A DNA stretch of 64,000 nucleotides. It comes from AP-15 sp035503615 (GTDB taxonomy: Bacteria; Pseudomonadota; Alphaproteobacteria; ATCC43930; CGMCC-115725). Shown here in pieces: positions 52,291 through 60,810 of the stretch. The position numbers were made by a program, and so were the translations under genes. A model generated the notes under the pieces. The model did not search any database. It was not told where the DNA came from and saw only the letters and a list, made by a program, of their open reading frames with translations. Every line of letters starts with the position of its first letter. Within the stretch, counting starts at the first letter, position 1. Location of the stretch: contig DATJTI010000070.1 in NCBI GenBank assembly GCA_035503615.1, positions 8,553 to 72,552 on the forward strand. Direction: 5' to 3'.

Positions 52291-53140
52291 GGATTAAGGT
52301 GCGGCGGTGGGCCCGGCGCAGGAAGTCGATGAAGGTTGCGGCCAACAGGCCCTCCTTTCGTTCCCATGCGAGGAGGGCGCCGTCGAGATCGGGGAAATCC
52401 TCGGCAAAGAGCTCGTGATATTCGCTCTGCGGCATCAGCCGGTGCGCGGTCTGCGCCGCTCTACGCAGATGCACCGGGTCGTTCCCGGCAATGATGCAGG
52501 CCGGCATCGCCAGCGATCGCAATTCCTCGGGGGCAAGCCCGATCACCGGATGTTCGGCGCCTTCGTTGAAGGCGAGGCGCCAGCGCTCCATGACCGCGAC
52601 AAACTGATCGACGTCGAGCCCCATCAGCCGCTCGCGGTTGGCCGGATTGGCCGTTATCACCTGGGCGAAATGCTCGCTGGCACACACCGCCGCCATGCCG
52701 CCCGATCGCGCCATGGCGATGAACTGGCCATAATATTGCTCGACCAACCGCTGCGCCGCATAGGCGCCGCCGGTGACCCGCCACAGCAACAATCCGCGCA
52801 CCGTCGTCGGATGGCGCAGGGCGAACAGCAGCGCCAACCGGCACCCTGACGAGCTGCCGCCGACGAAGGCCGGCGACGCATCGAGCCGCATCAGCATTTC
52901 GTGCAGATCCTCGGCCCAGATCTCGTTTTCCGCATCACCGCCGGCAAACGACACGTCCGAGGCGCCGCAATTGCGCCGGTCATAGATCAGCACCCGATAG
53001 CCGGCCTCGGCGATCTTCTCGGCGAGGCTCACCACCCCGTCGAGCCCGCGCCGGCCGCCCGGCTGCAACGCGATCCATGGCCCGCGCTCGCCCAGCACCC
53101 GATAGTTGATATCGACACCGCGGATCGGTATGACCGGCAT
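52280..53140 (-). CDS. Alpha/beta hydrolase
   Basis: A 286-aa enzyme, start at ATG 53140 behind AGGAG; a much longer frame runs antisense through the glutamine-synthetase-like gene and is rejected. Signs of the fold are the oxyanion region PWIALQPGGRRGLDG, the nucleophile elbow VGGSSSGCRLAL (G-x-S-x-G, with one extra Ser), and RNCGASDVSF. It probably hydrolyses an ester, lactone or amide; no substrate can be named. Confidence 0.88.
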   Translation of the reverse strand: MPVIPIRGVDINYRVLGERGPWIALQPGGRRGLDGVVSLAEKIAEAGYRVLIYDRRNCGASDVSFAGGDAENEIWAEDLHEMLMRLDASPAFVGGSSSGCRLALLFALRHPTTVRGLLLWRVTGGAYAAQRLVEQYYGQFIAMARSGGMAAVCASEHFAQVITANPANRERLMGLDVDQFVAVMERWRLAFNEGAEHPVIGLAPEELRSLAMPACIIAGNDPVHLRRAAQTAHRLMPQSEYHELFAEDFPDLDGALLAWERKEGLLAATFIDFLRRAHRRTLIRVG

Positions 53141-53329
53141 ATACGTCTCCTGATGCTGGAACAGCAGGTTCGTGGCCATGCTAGCCGATCCGTCGCGGCC
53201 GCGCAGAGGAATCGACAGGTGGTGCCGTGTCCGTTGTGCCCCTGCCGCGTCCGGCCCTGGCGGCCGCTCAGCCGGCGTTGTGGCGGGAAGGGGCCGGTTG
53301 CTGCCGGTCCGGCCGGGGAGGGATGCGGC

Positions 53330-54607
53330 ATGATTCGCGAGGAGCTCGTTTTTGTCGCCACCTGCGACATCTCGGGACATGTCCGCGGCAAGGGCTTTCC
53401 GTTGCCCGCACTGCCCGACCGGCTCGGCAAGGGCATCGGCTGGACCGGCAGCAATCTGATGATGTCGCCGCAGGGGCCGATCTGGGACACCCCGTTCGGC
53501 ACCGCCGGCGATTTGATGATCGTGCCCGATCCGGCGGCGGAGGTGCGCGTCGATTTCGCCGACGGCTCGCCGGTCGAGCATTTCTTTCTCGGCGACATCA
53601 GGACCACCGACGGCCGCCCTTGGGAATGCTGCCCGCGTGAATTTCTGCGCCGCGCTGCGCACGAGTTGGACGAGCTGAGCGGTCTGCGCCTCATTGCCGC
53701 CTTCGAGCAGGAATTCGTCTATACCGGGCTGGACGACCGTCCTGGCGACGCCTACGCGCTCGGTGCGTTCCGCCGCCAGGGCAGTTTTGGCGAGACCTTT
53801 ATCGCCGCGCTGCGCGCCGCCGGCCCGGTGCCCGACAGCTTCCTTGCCGAATACGGGCCGCGCCAGTTCGAGGTCACGGTGGCGCCGCAGCCGGCACTGA
53901 CCGCTGCCGACCACGCCGTCATCACCCGCGAGATGGCCCGCGCCGCGGCGCAGCGGCTCGGGTATCGCGTGACGTTTTCGCCGAAACCCGATCCCGATCT
54001 CGTCGGCAACGGGGTGCACATCCATCTGAGCCTGTGGGACGGAGCCGGCCGGCCGGCCACCTACAACCCCGGCGAAGTGATGGGTCTGAGCAAGCCGGCG
54101 CAGCATTTCCTCGCCGGGGTTCTTCACCACATGCCGGCGCTCTGCGCGTTGACCGCGCCATCGCCCGTCTCCTATCTGCGCCTCGTCCCGAACGCCTGGG
54201 CACCGACCGCGATCGACCTGGTGCAGCAGGATCGTGGCGCCGCCTTGCGCGTCTGTCCGGTGTTTGCCGCCGCCGACATCGATGAAACCGCCCGCCAGTT
54301 CAATGTCGAGTTTCGCGTCTGCGACGCCACCGCGAGCCCCTATCTGGCGCTCGGCGCGGTGATCTACGCCGGGCTCGACGGGCTGCGCCGCGCCTTGCCG
54401 CTCTCGGTGTCCGGGACCGCAGCGCCGGCTTCTTTGCCCAGCTCGCTCGACGCGGCGCTCGACCGGCTCGCCGCCAATGACGTAGCCGGCCAATGGTTCG
54501 GTCCGGTGCACCGCGATGCCTATTTGCGCTTCAAGCGGGCAGAAGCGGAGAAGATGGCGCCGCTGTCACCGGCCGAGCTCTGCACCCGCTATGCCGAGAT
54601 CTATTGA
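53330..54607 (+). CDS. Glutamine synthetase family protein
   Basis: A 425-aa protein, start at ATG 53330 behind GGGGAGGG. Glu ligands and ATP site: LIAAFEQEFVYTG, EYGPRQFEVTVAP, GNGVHIHLSLWDG and NVEFRVCDATASPYLALGAVI. It lacks the tyrosine adenylylation tail of GlnA and fits the PuuA/GlnT-like branch that ligates glutamate to amines. It is followed after 25 bases by an N-formylglutamate amidohydrolase, suggesting a joint route for a glutamyl compound or amine. Confidence 0.85.
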   Translation: MIREELVFVATCDISGHVRGKGFPLPALPDRLGKGIGWTGSNLMMSPQGPIWDTPFGTAGDLMIVPDPAAEVRVDFADGSPVEHFFLGDIRTTDGRPWECCPREFLRRAAHELDELSGLRLIAAFEQEFVYTGLDDRPGDAYALGAFRRQGSFGETFIAALRAAGPVPDSFLAEYGPRQFEVTVAPQPALTAADHAVITREMARAAAQRLGYRVTFSPKPDPDLVGNGVHIHLSLWDGAGRPATYNPGEVMGLSKPAQHFLAGVLHHMPALCALTAPSPVSYLRLVPNAWAPTAIDLVQQDRGAALRVCPVFAAADIDETARQFNVEFRVCDATASPYLALGAVIYAGLDGLRRALPLSVSGTAAPASLPSSLDAALDRLAANDVAGQWFGPVHRDAYLRFKRAEAEKMAPLSPAELCTRYAEIY

Positions 54608-54624
54608 TTCGAGATCTATTGATT
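54595..54624 (+). repeat. Direct repeat, 2 x 15 bases, across the glutamine-synthetase-like stop
   Basis: Units cgagatctattgatt at 54595-54609 and 54610-54624 are identical; the first holds the TGA stop. Confidence 0.8.
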
Positions 54625-54632
54625 ATCGCGAC

Positions 54633-55409
54633 ATGACCGATCATCCGTTGCTCGAACCCGACGAACCGGCACCGTTTGCGTTCGAGAATGAGACCGGCGG
54701 TGCTGCATTCTTTCTGACTTGCGACCATGGCGGGCGGGCGATCCCGCGACGCCTCGGCAGGCTCGGCATCGCCGAACCGGAAACGTTTCGCCACATCGCC
54801 TGGGATATCGGCATCGCTGCGGTCGGGCGCGAATTGTCGGCGCGGCTCGATGCCCCGCTGATCGTGCAGCACTATTCCCGTCTGGTGATCGACTGCAACC
54901 GCGACCCGGCGGTGCCGAGCTCGATCCCCGAGATCAGCGAGACCACCGAGATTCCCGGCAATCACGGCCTGAGCATAGCGGCGCGCCAGGCCCGTATCGA
55001 TGGCGTCTTTCGCCCCTATCACGACTGCATCGCCGCCGCCCTCGACCGGCGCCGCGAACGGGGCAGCGCCTCGGTGCTGGTGGCGCTGCACAGCTTCACG
55101 CCGGTCTTCAAGGGTGTGTCGCGGCCGTGGCATGTCGGCGTCCTCTACAATCGCGACGCCCGCCTCGCCCGCCGCCTGATCGGCCTGTTGCGCGCCGAGG
55201 GCGAATTGACCGTTGGCGACAACGAGCCCTACCGGGTCACCGACATGACAGACTACACGGTTCCGGTGCATGGCGAGCGGCGCGGCCTCCCTTATCTCGA
55301 GATCGAGATACGCCAGGATTTGATCGCCGAGCCACCGGGTCAGGCCGCCTGGGCCGCGCGCCTCGCCCGCCTGCTGCCGGCCGCTTATGCGGAATTCCAG
55401 AACGCCTGA
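54633..55409 (+). CDS. N-formylglutamate amidohydrolase family protein
   Basis: A 258-aa hydrolase. Signature pieces are LTCDHGGRAIPRRLG, HIAWDIGIAAVGRELS, HYSRLVIDCNRDP and LVALHSFTPVFKG, with Asp/His metal ligands. It removes formyl from N-formylglutamate or a similar acyl amino acid. It follows the glutamine-synthetase-like gene by 25 bases. Confidence 0.9.
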   Translation: MTDHPLLEPDEPAPFAFENETGGAAFFLTCDHGGRAIPRRLGRLGIAEPETFRHIAWDIGIAAVGRELSARLDAPLIVQHYSRLVIDCNRDPAVPSSIPEISETTEIPGNHGLSIAARQARIDGVFRPYHDCIAAALDRRRERGSASVLVALHSFTPVFKGVSRPWHVGVLYNRDARLARRLIGLLRAEGELTVGDNEPYRVTDMTDYTVPVHGERRGLPYLEIEIRQDLIAEPPGQAAWAARLARLLPAAYAEFQNA

Positions 55410-55423
55410 CCGTCCCGCCTGAA

Positions 55424-56299
55424 CTATGACGGGCGGCGCGCGGTCACGAGAAAGACCGTGGCCGGCAATGTCGTCGATCCGTCCTTGGCGTGCGCGGCAA
55501 ACGCTGCTTCGATCTCGCGGTGGATGGTCTCGACGATTGCCGCGTCGGGTTTCTTCTCGTCGATCAGCCGTCCGGCCGGTCCCATGATGCAGGCGTGATG
55601 CGCCTCTTCTTCTGGGGCCGAAGCGAAGATGCCGGGGGTCTCCCGATCGACCCGGATCGCCTCGAACCCGGCCGTGCCGAGGAACCCCCGCACATAATCG
55701 GGGTCGCTGAACGCCATCGGCCCGGGCGCGCGTGCGGGCTTCGGCTCGGGCGGCCCGAGGTGGCGCAATGCTACCCGGTACGGGATCAGCCAGTGCTCGT
55801 TGGCATCGAGCGGCCCCCAGCAGGCGAAGCACAGTCGGCCGCCCGGCCGCGTTGCCGCCCGCAGATTGGTGAAGGCTGCCGCCGGATCGGCAAAGAACAT
55901 GACGCCGAAGCGTGAGGCCACGAGGTCGAACCGGCCTGGCTCGAATGGATGGGTCTGGGCATCGGCTTCGATCAGTGACACGTTCCTCAGCCCGCTATCG
56001 GCGATGCGCTTTCTGGCACCGGCCAGCATTGCCGCCGAAATGTCGGCACCGACGACCGTTCCGCGCGCGCCGGCAGCCTCGGCCAGCGGCACCGTGAATG
56101 CGCCGGTGCCACAGCCGATTTCGAGCACGTTTTCGCCCGCCGCCACCGCCGAATGCCGCAGCAAGAGATCGTTGACCGCACGCACCCGGCGCTCGACAAA
56201 GCCTTCGAGCCCGACCCAGCGCGGGCCCGCGACGGTGTTCCAATATTCCTGCTGTGCCGCGTTCGCGATTCCTGCCGCCGCCGTTCCTGTCGCCGCCAT
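55424..56299 (-). CDS. Class I SAM-dependent methyltransferase
   Basis: A 291-aa methyltransferase with motif I NVLEIGCGTGAFTVPLA, then VGADISAAMLAGARKRI and FDLVASRFGVMFFADP. The N-terminus QEYWNTVAGPRWVGLE is typical of small-molecule methyltransferases. The first residues MAATGTAAAGIANAA are encoded partly by a 15-base repeat. It is convergent with the amidohydrolase. Confidence 0.9.
   Translation of the reverse strand: MAATGTAAAGIANAAQQEYWNTVAGPRWVGLEGFVERRVRAVNDLLLRHSAVAAGENVLEIGCGTGAFTVPLAEAAGARGTVVGADISAAMLAGARKRIADSGLRNVSLIEADAQTHPFEPGRFDLVASRFGVMFFADPAAAFTNLRAATRPGGRLCFACWGPLDANEHWLIPYRVALRHLGPPEPKPARAPGPMAFSDPDYVRGFLGTAGFEAIRVDRETPGIFASAPEEEAHHACIMGPAGRLIDEKKPDAAIVETIHREIEAAFAAHAKDGSTTLPATVFLVTARRPS
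56268..56297 (-). repeat. Tandem repeat, 2 x 15 bases, at the methyltransferase start
   Basis: Units attcctgccgccgcc and gttcctgtcgccgcc encode the Ala/Gly/Thr-rich N-terminus of the methyltransferase. Confidence 0.6.
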
Positions 56300-56638
56300 T
56301 CCGATCCTCCCACTCGATCAGCTCAATACCGCTGTGCCGCCATCGCATTCCCGGCAGCGGGCGATTGCTGTCGGCCGCTGTGCCGCCGGTGGCGTTCACA
56401 CCATAAGGCCGATCGCGGCCGGCGGCGATTCTCCCACCCGGGCGGATGGCGCGCAATTCCGGATTGGCCGGGGTTTGGCGTTGGTGGACCTCCCGACAAG
56501 ACCGGAGCGGCGCCGATTCGCCGGTGCGCGGCCTTGCCGCCGGTGCTGCACCGCGCTGCACAAGGGGAGATGCCGGCTCGTTCCGGATGCGCTATGATCG
56601 ACGGGGTTGTGGTACCGGTGCAGCGGCAAGAGGGGGCA
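56300..56638. other. Intergenic stretch between divergent genes
   Basis: About 340 G/C-rich bases between the methyltransferase and the acyl-CoA-dehydrogenase-like gene. An in-frame ATG at 56594 could lengthen the downstream protein by 15 residues. No RNA gene, repeat or conserved frame was recognised. Confidence 0.5.
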
Positions 56639-57847
56639 ATGGGGTCGGCGGCGGCACACCCGGCGGACGATGGACATCCAGGCAGGGTCTACCTCGACCG
56701 CGCTCGCGAGCTCGGCCCGACGATCGCTGCGGCGGCTGCTGCGCTGGAGCGGCGGCGCGAGCTGCCCGAGCCCTTGGTCGCAGCGCTGGTCCAGCATGGG
56801 TTGTTCCGGCTGCTGCTACCGCGCTCGCTCGGTGGCGCCGAATTGCCGCCTGCGGCCTATGTTCCGGTCATCGAGGAAGTTGCCCGCCACGACGCCAGCG
56901 TCGCCTGGTGCCTCGGCCAGGCCTGCGGCTGCTCGATGACCGCCGCCCACCTCACACCCGAGGCGGCCCGGGAAATCTTTGGTGGCGAACGCGGCATCGT
57001 CGCCTGGGGACCACCCGGCAGCCCGGCCGAGGCGCGCAGCGTGCCCGGCGGCTACCGCCTCAGCGGCAGCTGGAGCTTTGCCAGTGGTAGCCACCACGCG
57101 GGCTGGCTCGGCGCCCATGTCACGGTTTGCGCGGCGGATGGGTCGCCGCGGCTGCGGCCCGACGGTAGCCCGATGTTTCGCACCTTGCTGTTTCCGAAGG
57201 CCCACGCCGAAATGACCGATATCTGGCACGTGATCGGCCTGCGCGGCACTGGCAGCGACAGCTACCGGGTCACCGACCTGTTCGTGCCCGAAGCGCATTC
57301 TGTCGAGCGCGGCTCCGCCACGGCACCGCGCGAGCCGGGCGTGCTCTATGCCTTCAGCAGCAGCAATGTCTATTCGGCCGGTTTTGCCGGAGTGGCGCTC
57401 GGCATCGCACGCGCCAGCCTCGACGCGTTTGTCGAACTGGCCCGTGACAAGATCCCGCGCGGCGCCCAACAGACCTTGCGCGACAACCATGTGATCCAGG
57501 CGCAGGTGGCGCAGGCCGCGGCGCGCATCGGGGCGGCGCGCGCTTTTCTGCTGGGCGGGCTCGACGACATCTGGCACGAGGCGGAGACGACCGGCCGGTT
57601 GAGCCTCGACCACAATACGACGATCCGGCTGGCCTCGACCTGGGCGATCCACCAGGCCAAGGACGCGGTCGATACCCTCTATCACGCCGCCGGTGCCACC
57701 GCGATCTTCGAGGACAACCCGTTCGAGCGGCGGTTTCGCGACATCCATACCGTGATCCAGCAATATCAAGGCCGCCAGGCTCATTTCGAGAGCGTCGGCC
57801 AGGTCCTGCTCGGCCTCGCCGCCGAGAACACGATGTTTACCTTCTGA
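56639..57847 (+). CDS. Acyl-CoA dehydrogenase family flavoprotein (possible flavin-dependent monooxygenase)
   Basis: A 402-aa protein, start ATG 56639 behind GAGGGGG. It has the three-domain dehydrogenase layout: PLVAALVQHGLFRLLLPRSLGG, VARHDASVAWCLGQACG, GYRLSGSWSFASGSHHAGW and RGTGSDSYRVTDLFVPEA, then a helical C-terminal domain with AAGATAIFEDNPFERRFRDIHT. The pattern (S-F-A-S-G, H-x-x-G) resembles group D flavin hydroxylases such as HsaA/HpaB more than true acyl-CoA dehydrogenases, which would have a catalytic Glu here. The diiron protein follows after 24 bases. Confidence 0.83.
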   Translation: MGSAAAHPADDGHPGRVYLDRARELGPTIAAAAAALERRRELPEPLVAALVQHGLFRLLLPRSLGGAELPPAAYVPVIEEVARHDASVAWCLGQACGCSMTAAHLTPEAAREIFGGERGIVAWGPPGSPAEARSVPGGYRLSGSWSFASGSHHAGWLGAHVTVCAADGSPRLRPDGSPMFRTLLFPKAHAEMTDIWHVIGLRGTGSDSYRVTDLFVPEAHSVERGSATAPREPGVLYAFSSSNVYSAGFAGVALGIARASLDAFVELARDKIPRGAQQTLRDNHVIQAQVAQAAARIGAARAFLLGGLDDIWHEAETTGRLSLDHNTTIRLASTWAIHQAKDAVDTLYHAAGATAIFEDNPFERRFRDIHTVIQQYQGRQAHFESVGQVLLGLAAENTMFTF

Positions 57848-57871
57848 TCGACGGGGCGGCGACCGACCGAG

Positions 57872-58756
57872 ATGGCGCCTGTTCGCTTTCCCACCCGGAG
57901 TGACCTCACCCAGCGTGGCCCGACCGTATCGGTCCGTCCCACCCGCGCTGCACCGCGGGCGCATTGGTCGCTCGACGAGATTCCGTGGCGATCGATCGAT
58001 CGCAGTGCGGTCGAGCGCAGCGCCGCGCTGTTCTACATGGTCGCCGCCGCGTCACTGATGGAGAGTGCCACCGACCTCTACACCGCGAACCTGATCGAGC
58101 GCTTTGCCGCAGACCCTGAAATCACCACGTGGCTGACCGAGGCTTGGCTGCCGGAGGAATTGCAGCATGGTCGCGCGCTGCGCCGCTATGTCGAAACCGC
58201 CTGGCCGGAATTTCCGTGGGGAGCGGTCCGCGAACGCTTCATCGATGAGTTCCGGCCGTTTTGCGATGAGGCGCTCGAAGCGAAGGGCAGCCTCGAAATG
58301 GCCTCGCGCTGTGTCGTCGAGACTGGCACCGCGAGCTTTTACACCGGCCTGTCGCGCGCCAGCCCCGAGCCGGTGCTGAGTTTGCTGGCCCGGCAGATCG
58401 CCTCGGACGAGGTGCGACACTACAAGCATTTCTATCGCTATTTCCGCAAATATCGCGAGATCGAGCGGCCATGGCGGCGTGCCATCGCTACGGCTTTGTG
58501 GCGCCGCCTCAGGATGACCGGCGGCGAGGACCGGCTGATCGTGCTGAAGCATGTCCACGCCGCGCGGCATCCTGGCGCGCCCTTCGATGTGCGCGTTTAC
58601 CGCGAGGTCCGGCGGCAATCGCGCGACCTGATGCGGCGGCATTTCCCGGTCGAGATGGGGGTGCGCATGCTGCTGAAGCCGCTGGCACTCGGCCCGCGCA
58701 CCCAGCGCCTGGCATTGCCGGTCATCGCCGCCTTTGCCCGGCGCGTCGTGCCGTAG
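57872..58756 (+). CDS. Ferritin-like diiron protein
   Basis: A 294-aa helical protein with the carboxylate-bridged diiron ligand pattern: Glu64 (LMESATDLY), Glu96 and His99 (EELQHGR), Glu150 (VVETGTAS), Glu180 and His183 (DEVRHYKHF). It resembles acyl-ACP desaturase and AurF-like oxygenases. The substrate is unknown. It follows the flavoprotein gene by 24 bases, suggesting a two-step oxidation. Confidence 0.82.
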   Translation: MAPVRFPTRSDLTQRGPTVSVRPTRAAPRAHWSLDEIPWRSIDRSAVERSAALFYMVAAASLMESATDLYTANLIERFAADPEITTWLTEAWLPEELQHGRALRRYVETAWPEFPWGAVRERFIDEFRPFCDEALEAKGSLEMASRCVVETGTASFYTGLSRASPEPVLSLLARQIASDEVRHYKHFYRYFRKYREIERPWRRAIATALWRRLRMTGGEDRLIVLKHVHAARHPGAPFDVRVYREVRRQSRDLMRRHFPVEMGVRMLLKPLALGPRTQRLALPVIAAFARRVVP

Positions 58757-58781
58757 CCGCCGGAACGCCGGTGCGCAACGG

Positions 58782-59282
58782 TCAACCGCGCAGCTCTCCA
58801 TCCGTCTGGTTGACGAAGATCAGCACCGCCAGCACCGTCAGGTAGAACCGAAAGGCTGGCTCCTGGCCATTCCAGACGCTCGACTGCCACATCTGGAACC
58901 ATTCACCGCCGACCACCATGAAGCCGAAAAACCACACCAGAAACGCAAGTGTGGCCCCGACCAGGGCGAGCCGCTTACCGCGATTGAAAACGGCAGCCGA
59001 TGCCCGCAGCCGGCGCAGCAGCGCCAGTGTCGCCGCCGCGAAGCTCAACCCGGTAATGCCCTCGCCGAAGATGATCAGGCCATAGGCGGCGTTCCACAAA
59101 GCGGGCGAGGTCACCCGGCGATAAAGCAGCGCATTGCCGGGCCGGGTCGTGTCCATGCTCAGCACATGCCGCACGAATTCGAAATTGGTGCCGTAATCGG
59201 TCAGGTTGTCGAACGTCACCAGCAGCGCGAAGATTGCGAGCGAGCCGACCATGAGGATCTTCGCGATCCGGGCTTCGATCAT
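58782..59282 (-). CDS. DUF2165 family membrane protein
   Basis: A 166-aa inner-membrane protein with about four segments. It has the family stretch FDNLTDYGTNFEFVRHVLSMD and WNAAYGLIIFGEGITG, and VWFFGFMVVGGEWFQMW. Start at ATG 59282 behind AAAGG. Function unknown. It lies 64 bases after the D-aminoacylase gene on the same strand. Confidence 0.85.
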   Translation of the reverse strand: MIEARIAKILMVGSLAIFALLVTFDNLTDYGTNFEFVRHVLSMDTTRPGNALLYRRVTSPALWNAAYGLIIFGEGITGLSFAAATLALLRRLRASAAVFNRGKRLALVGATLAFLVWFFGFMVVGGEWFQMWQSSVWNGQEPAFRFYLTVLAVLIFVNQTDGELRG

Positions 59283-59346
59283 GGCTTTCCTTTCCGGCCG
59301 GCTCGAACCGCGGCGATGAATCCGGCGGAGCGGCCGCCCGGATCGG

Positions 59347-60798
59347 TTATCCGGTTTCGGCTCGCAACTGCTGGCGGCGCAAGGCCCGGCCGGGGCGCTC
59401 GCCGCTCGGCTTTCCCGCGATCCAGACCGGGCGGCCATTGACAAAGACGTGGTCGATGCCTGCCGCCGGGGTCGTCGGCGCCTCGAAGGTCGCGCAATCG
59501 ATGATCATTCTGGGGTCGAACACGGTGATATCGGCATAGCCGCCGATAGCCACTCGGCCGCGCCCGGTGAGCCCGAACCGTGCGGCCGGCAGCCCGGTCA
59601 TCTTGCGCACCGCCTCTTCGAGCCCGAACAGGCCGAGCTCGCGGCAATAATGGCCGAGCACCCGCGGAAACGTCCCCCATAGCCGCGGATGCGGGTGAGT
59701 GTCGTGGGGCAGCCCGTCCGAGCCGATCATCGTGTGCGCAAACTGCAGCACCCGCTGCACATCGGCCTCGTCCATCATCCAATAGATCGCTCCGGCCGGC
59801 TGCAGCCGTTCGACCGCCTCGGCGATGCCGACACCCCAATCGGCGGCAATTGCCGCAAGCTCCCGTCCGGCTTGTTCCGGCGCGCTCCTCGACCAGGTCA
59901 CCAAAACCTTGGTGGCCCGGCCCGCCTGCGCGGCACTCAGTACCGTCGATGACGCGATGTAGGGATAGGCGTCGAGCCCGACCTCCTGGCGGGCGATCGC
60001 CGCGGCGATCCGCGGCAGGCTCAGGGCGGTGCGGCCGAAATTGTCGCGGCCGATCGTCTTGTGGTGCGAGATCACGACCGGCACCCCGGCGCTGCGGCCG
60101 ACCGCGAAGCTCTCGTCGAGACTGTCGAGCACGCCGCCGCCCTCGTTGCGCATATGTGTCGTGTAGAGGGCACCGGCCGGGCGCAGCAAGGCCGCCAGCG
60201 CCTCGATCTCGGAGGGGGGCGCATGCTCGGCCGGAGCATAGGCGAGCCCGCTCGACAGACCGACCGCACCGGCGTCGAGTGCTTCCTGCAGCGCTTCGCC
60301 CATCCGCGACAGTTCACCCTGATCGGCCGGCCGGTCGAGCGCCGCCATCGCACCGACCCGCAATGTCGAATGCCCGACGAGACAGGCGGCGTTGACCGCG
60401 GCCGGAGCCTGGTCGAGGGCCGCGAGATAATCGGCGAAGCGGTAGTAGCGGTAATCGCCGGCCTCGCCGATCAAATCGAGCGGCGGCGGGGGCGCATGAT
60501 CGATCGCGAGCGGCGCCAGGCTGATCCCGCAATTGCCGGTGACAACGGTCGTCACCCCCTGGCTCGCCTTCGCCGCCATCTCGGGCGTCGCGAACAGCGC
60601 GCGGTCGTCATGGGTGTGCACATCGATAAAGCCGGGGGCGACGATCCGGCCCGACACGTCGATCTCGCGCGCGCCCGTCGCCTTGCCAACACTCCCGACC
60701 TCGACGATCCGGTCGCCCGTGATCGCGACATCGGCCCGCCGCCGCGGCGCGCCGCTGCCGTCGATGACTGCGCCGCCGCGCAGGATGAAATCGGTCAT
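59347..60798 (-). CDS. N-acyl-D-amino-acid deacylase (D-aminoacylase) family amidohydrolase
   Basis: A 483-aa metal-dependent amidohydrolase. It begins MTDFILRGGAVIDGSGAPRR, with the metal-site IVAPGFIDVHTHDDRALF, TTVVTGNCGISLAPL and VVISHHKTIGRDN. The end carries the usual barrel-capping strand VGGYADITVFDPRMIIDCATFE-like region. It would release D-amino acids from N-acyl-D-amino acids. It follows the IlvD-like gene by 12 bases. Confidence 0.92.
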   Translation of the reverse strand: MTDFILRGGAVIDGSGAPRRRADVAITGDRIVEVGSVGKATGAREIDVSGRIVAPGFIDVHTHDDRALFATPEMAAKASQGVTTVVTGNCGISLAPLAIDHAPPPPLDLIGEAGDYRYYRFADYLAALDQAPAAVNAACLVGHSTLRVGAMAALDRPADQGELSRMGEALQEALDAGAVGLSSGLAYAPAEHAPPSEIEALAALLRPAGALYTTHMRNEGGGVLDSLDESFAVGRSAGVPVVISHHKTIGRDNFGRTALSLPRIAAAIARQEVGLDAYPYIASSTVLSAAQAGRATKVLVTWSRSAPEQAGRELAAIAADWGVGIAEAVERLQPAGAIYWMMDEADVQRVLQFAHTMIGSDGLPHDTHPHPRLWGTFPRVLGHYCRELGLFGLEEAVRKMTGLPAARFGLTGRGRVAIGGYADITVFDPRMIIDCATFEAPTTPAAGIDHVFVNGRPVWIAGKPSGERPGRALRRQQLRAETG

Positions 60799-60810
60799 CG
60801 ATGATTTCCC

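Noticed and set aside
52280..54511. A 743-codon open frame on the minus strand
   Set aside because: Only the part up to 53140 encodes the alpha/beta hydrolase; the rest is antisense to the glutamine-synthetase-like gene and has no motif.
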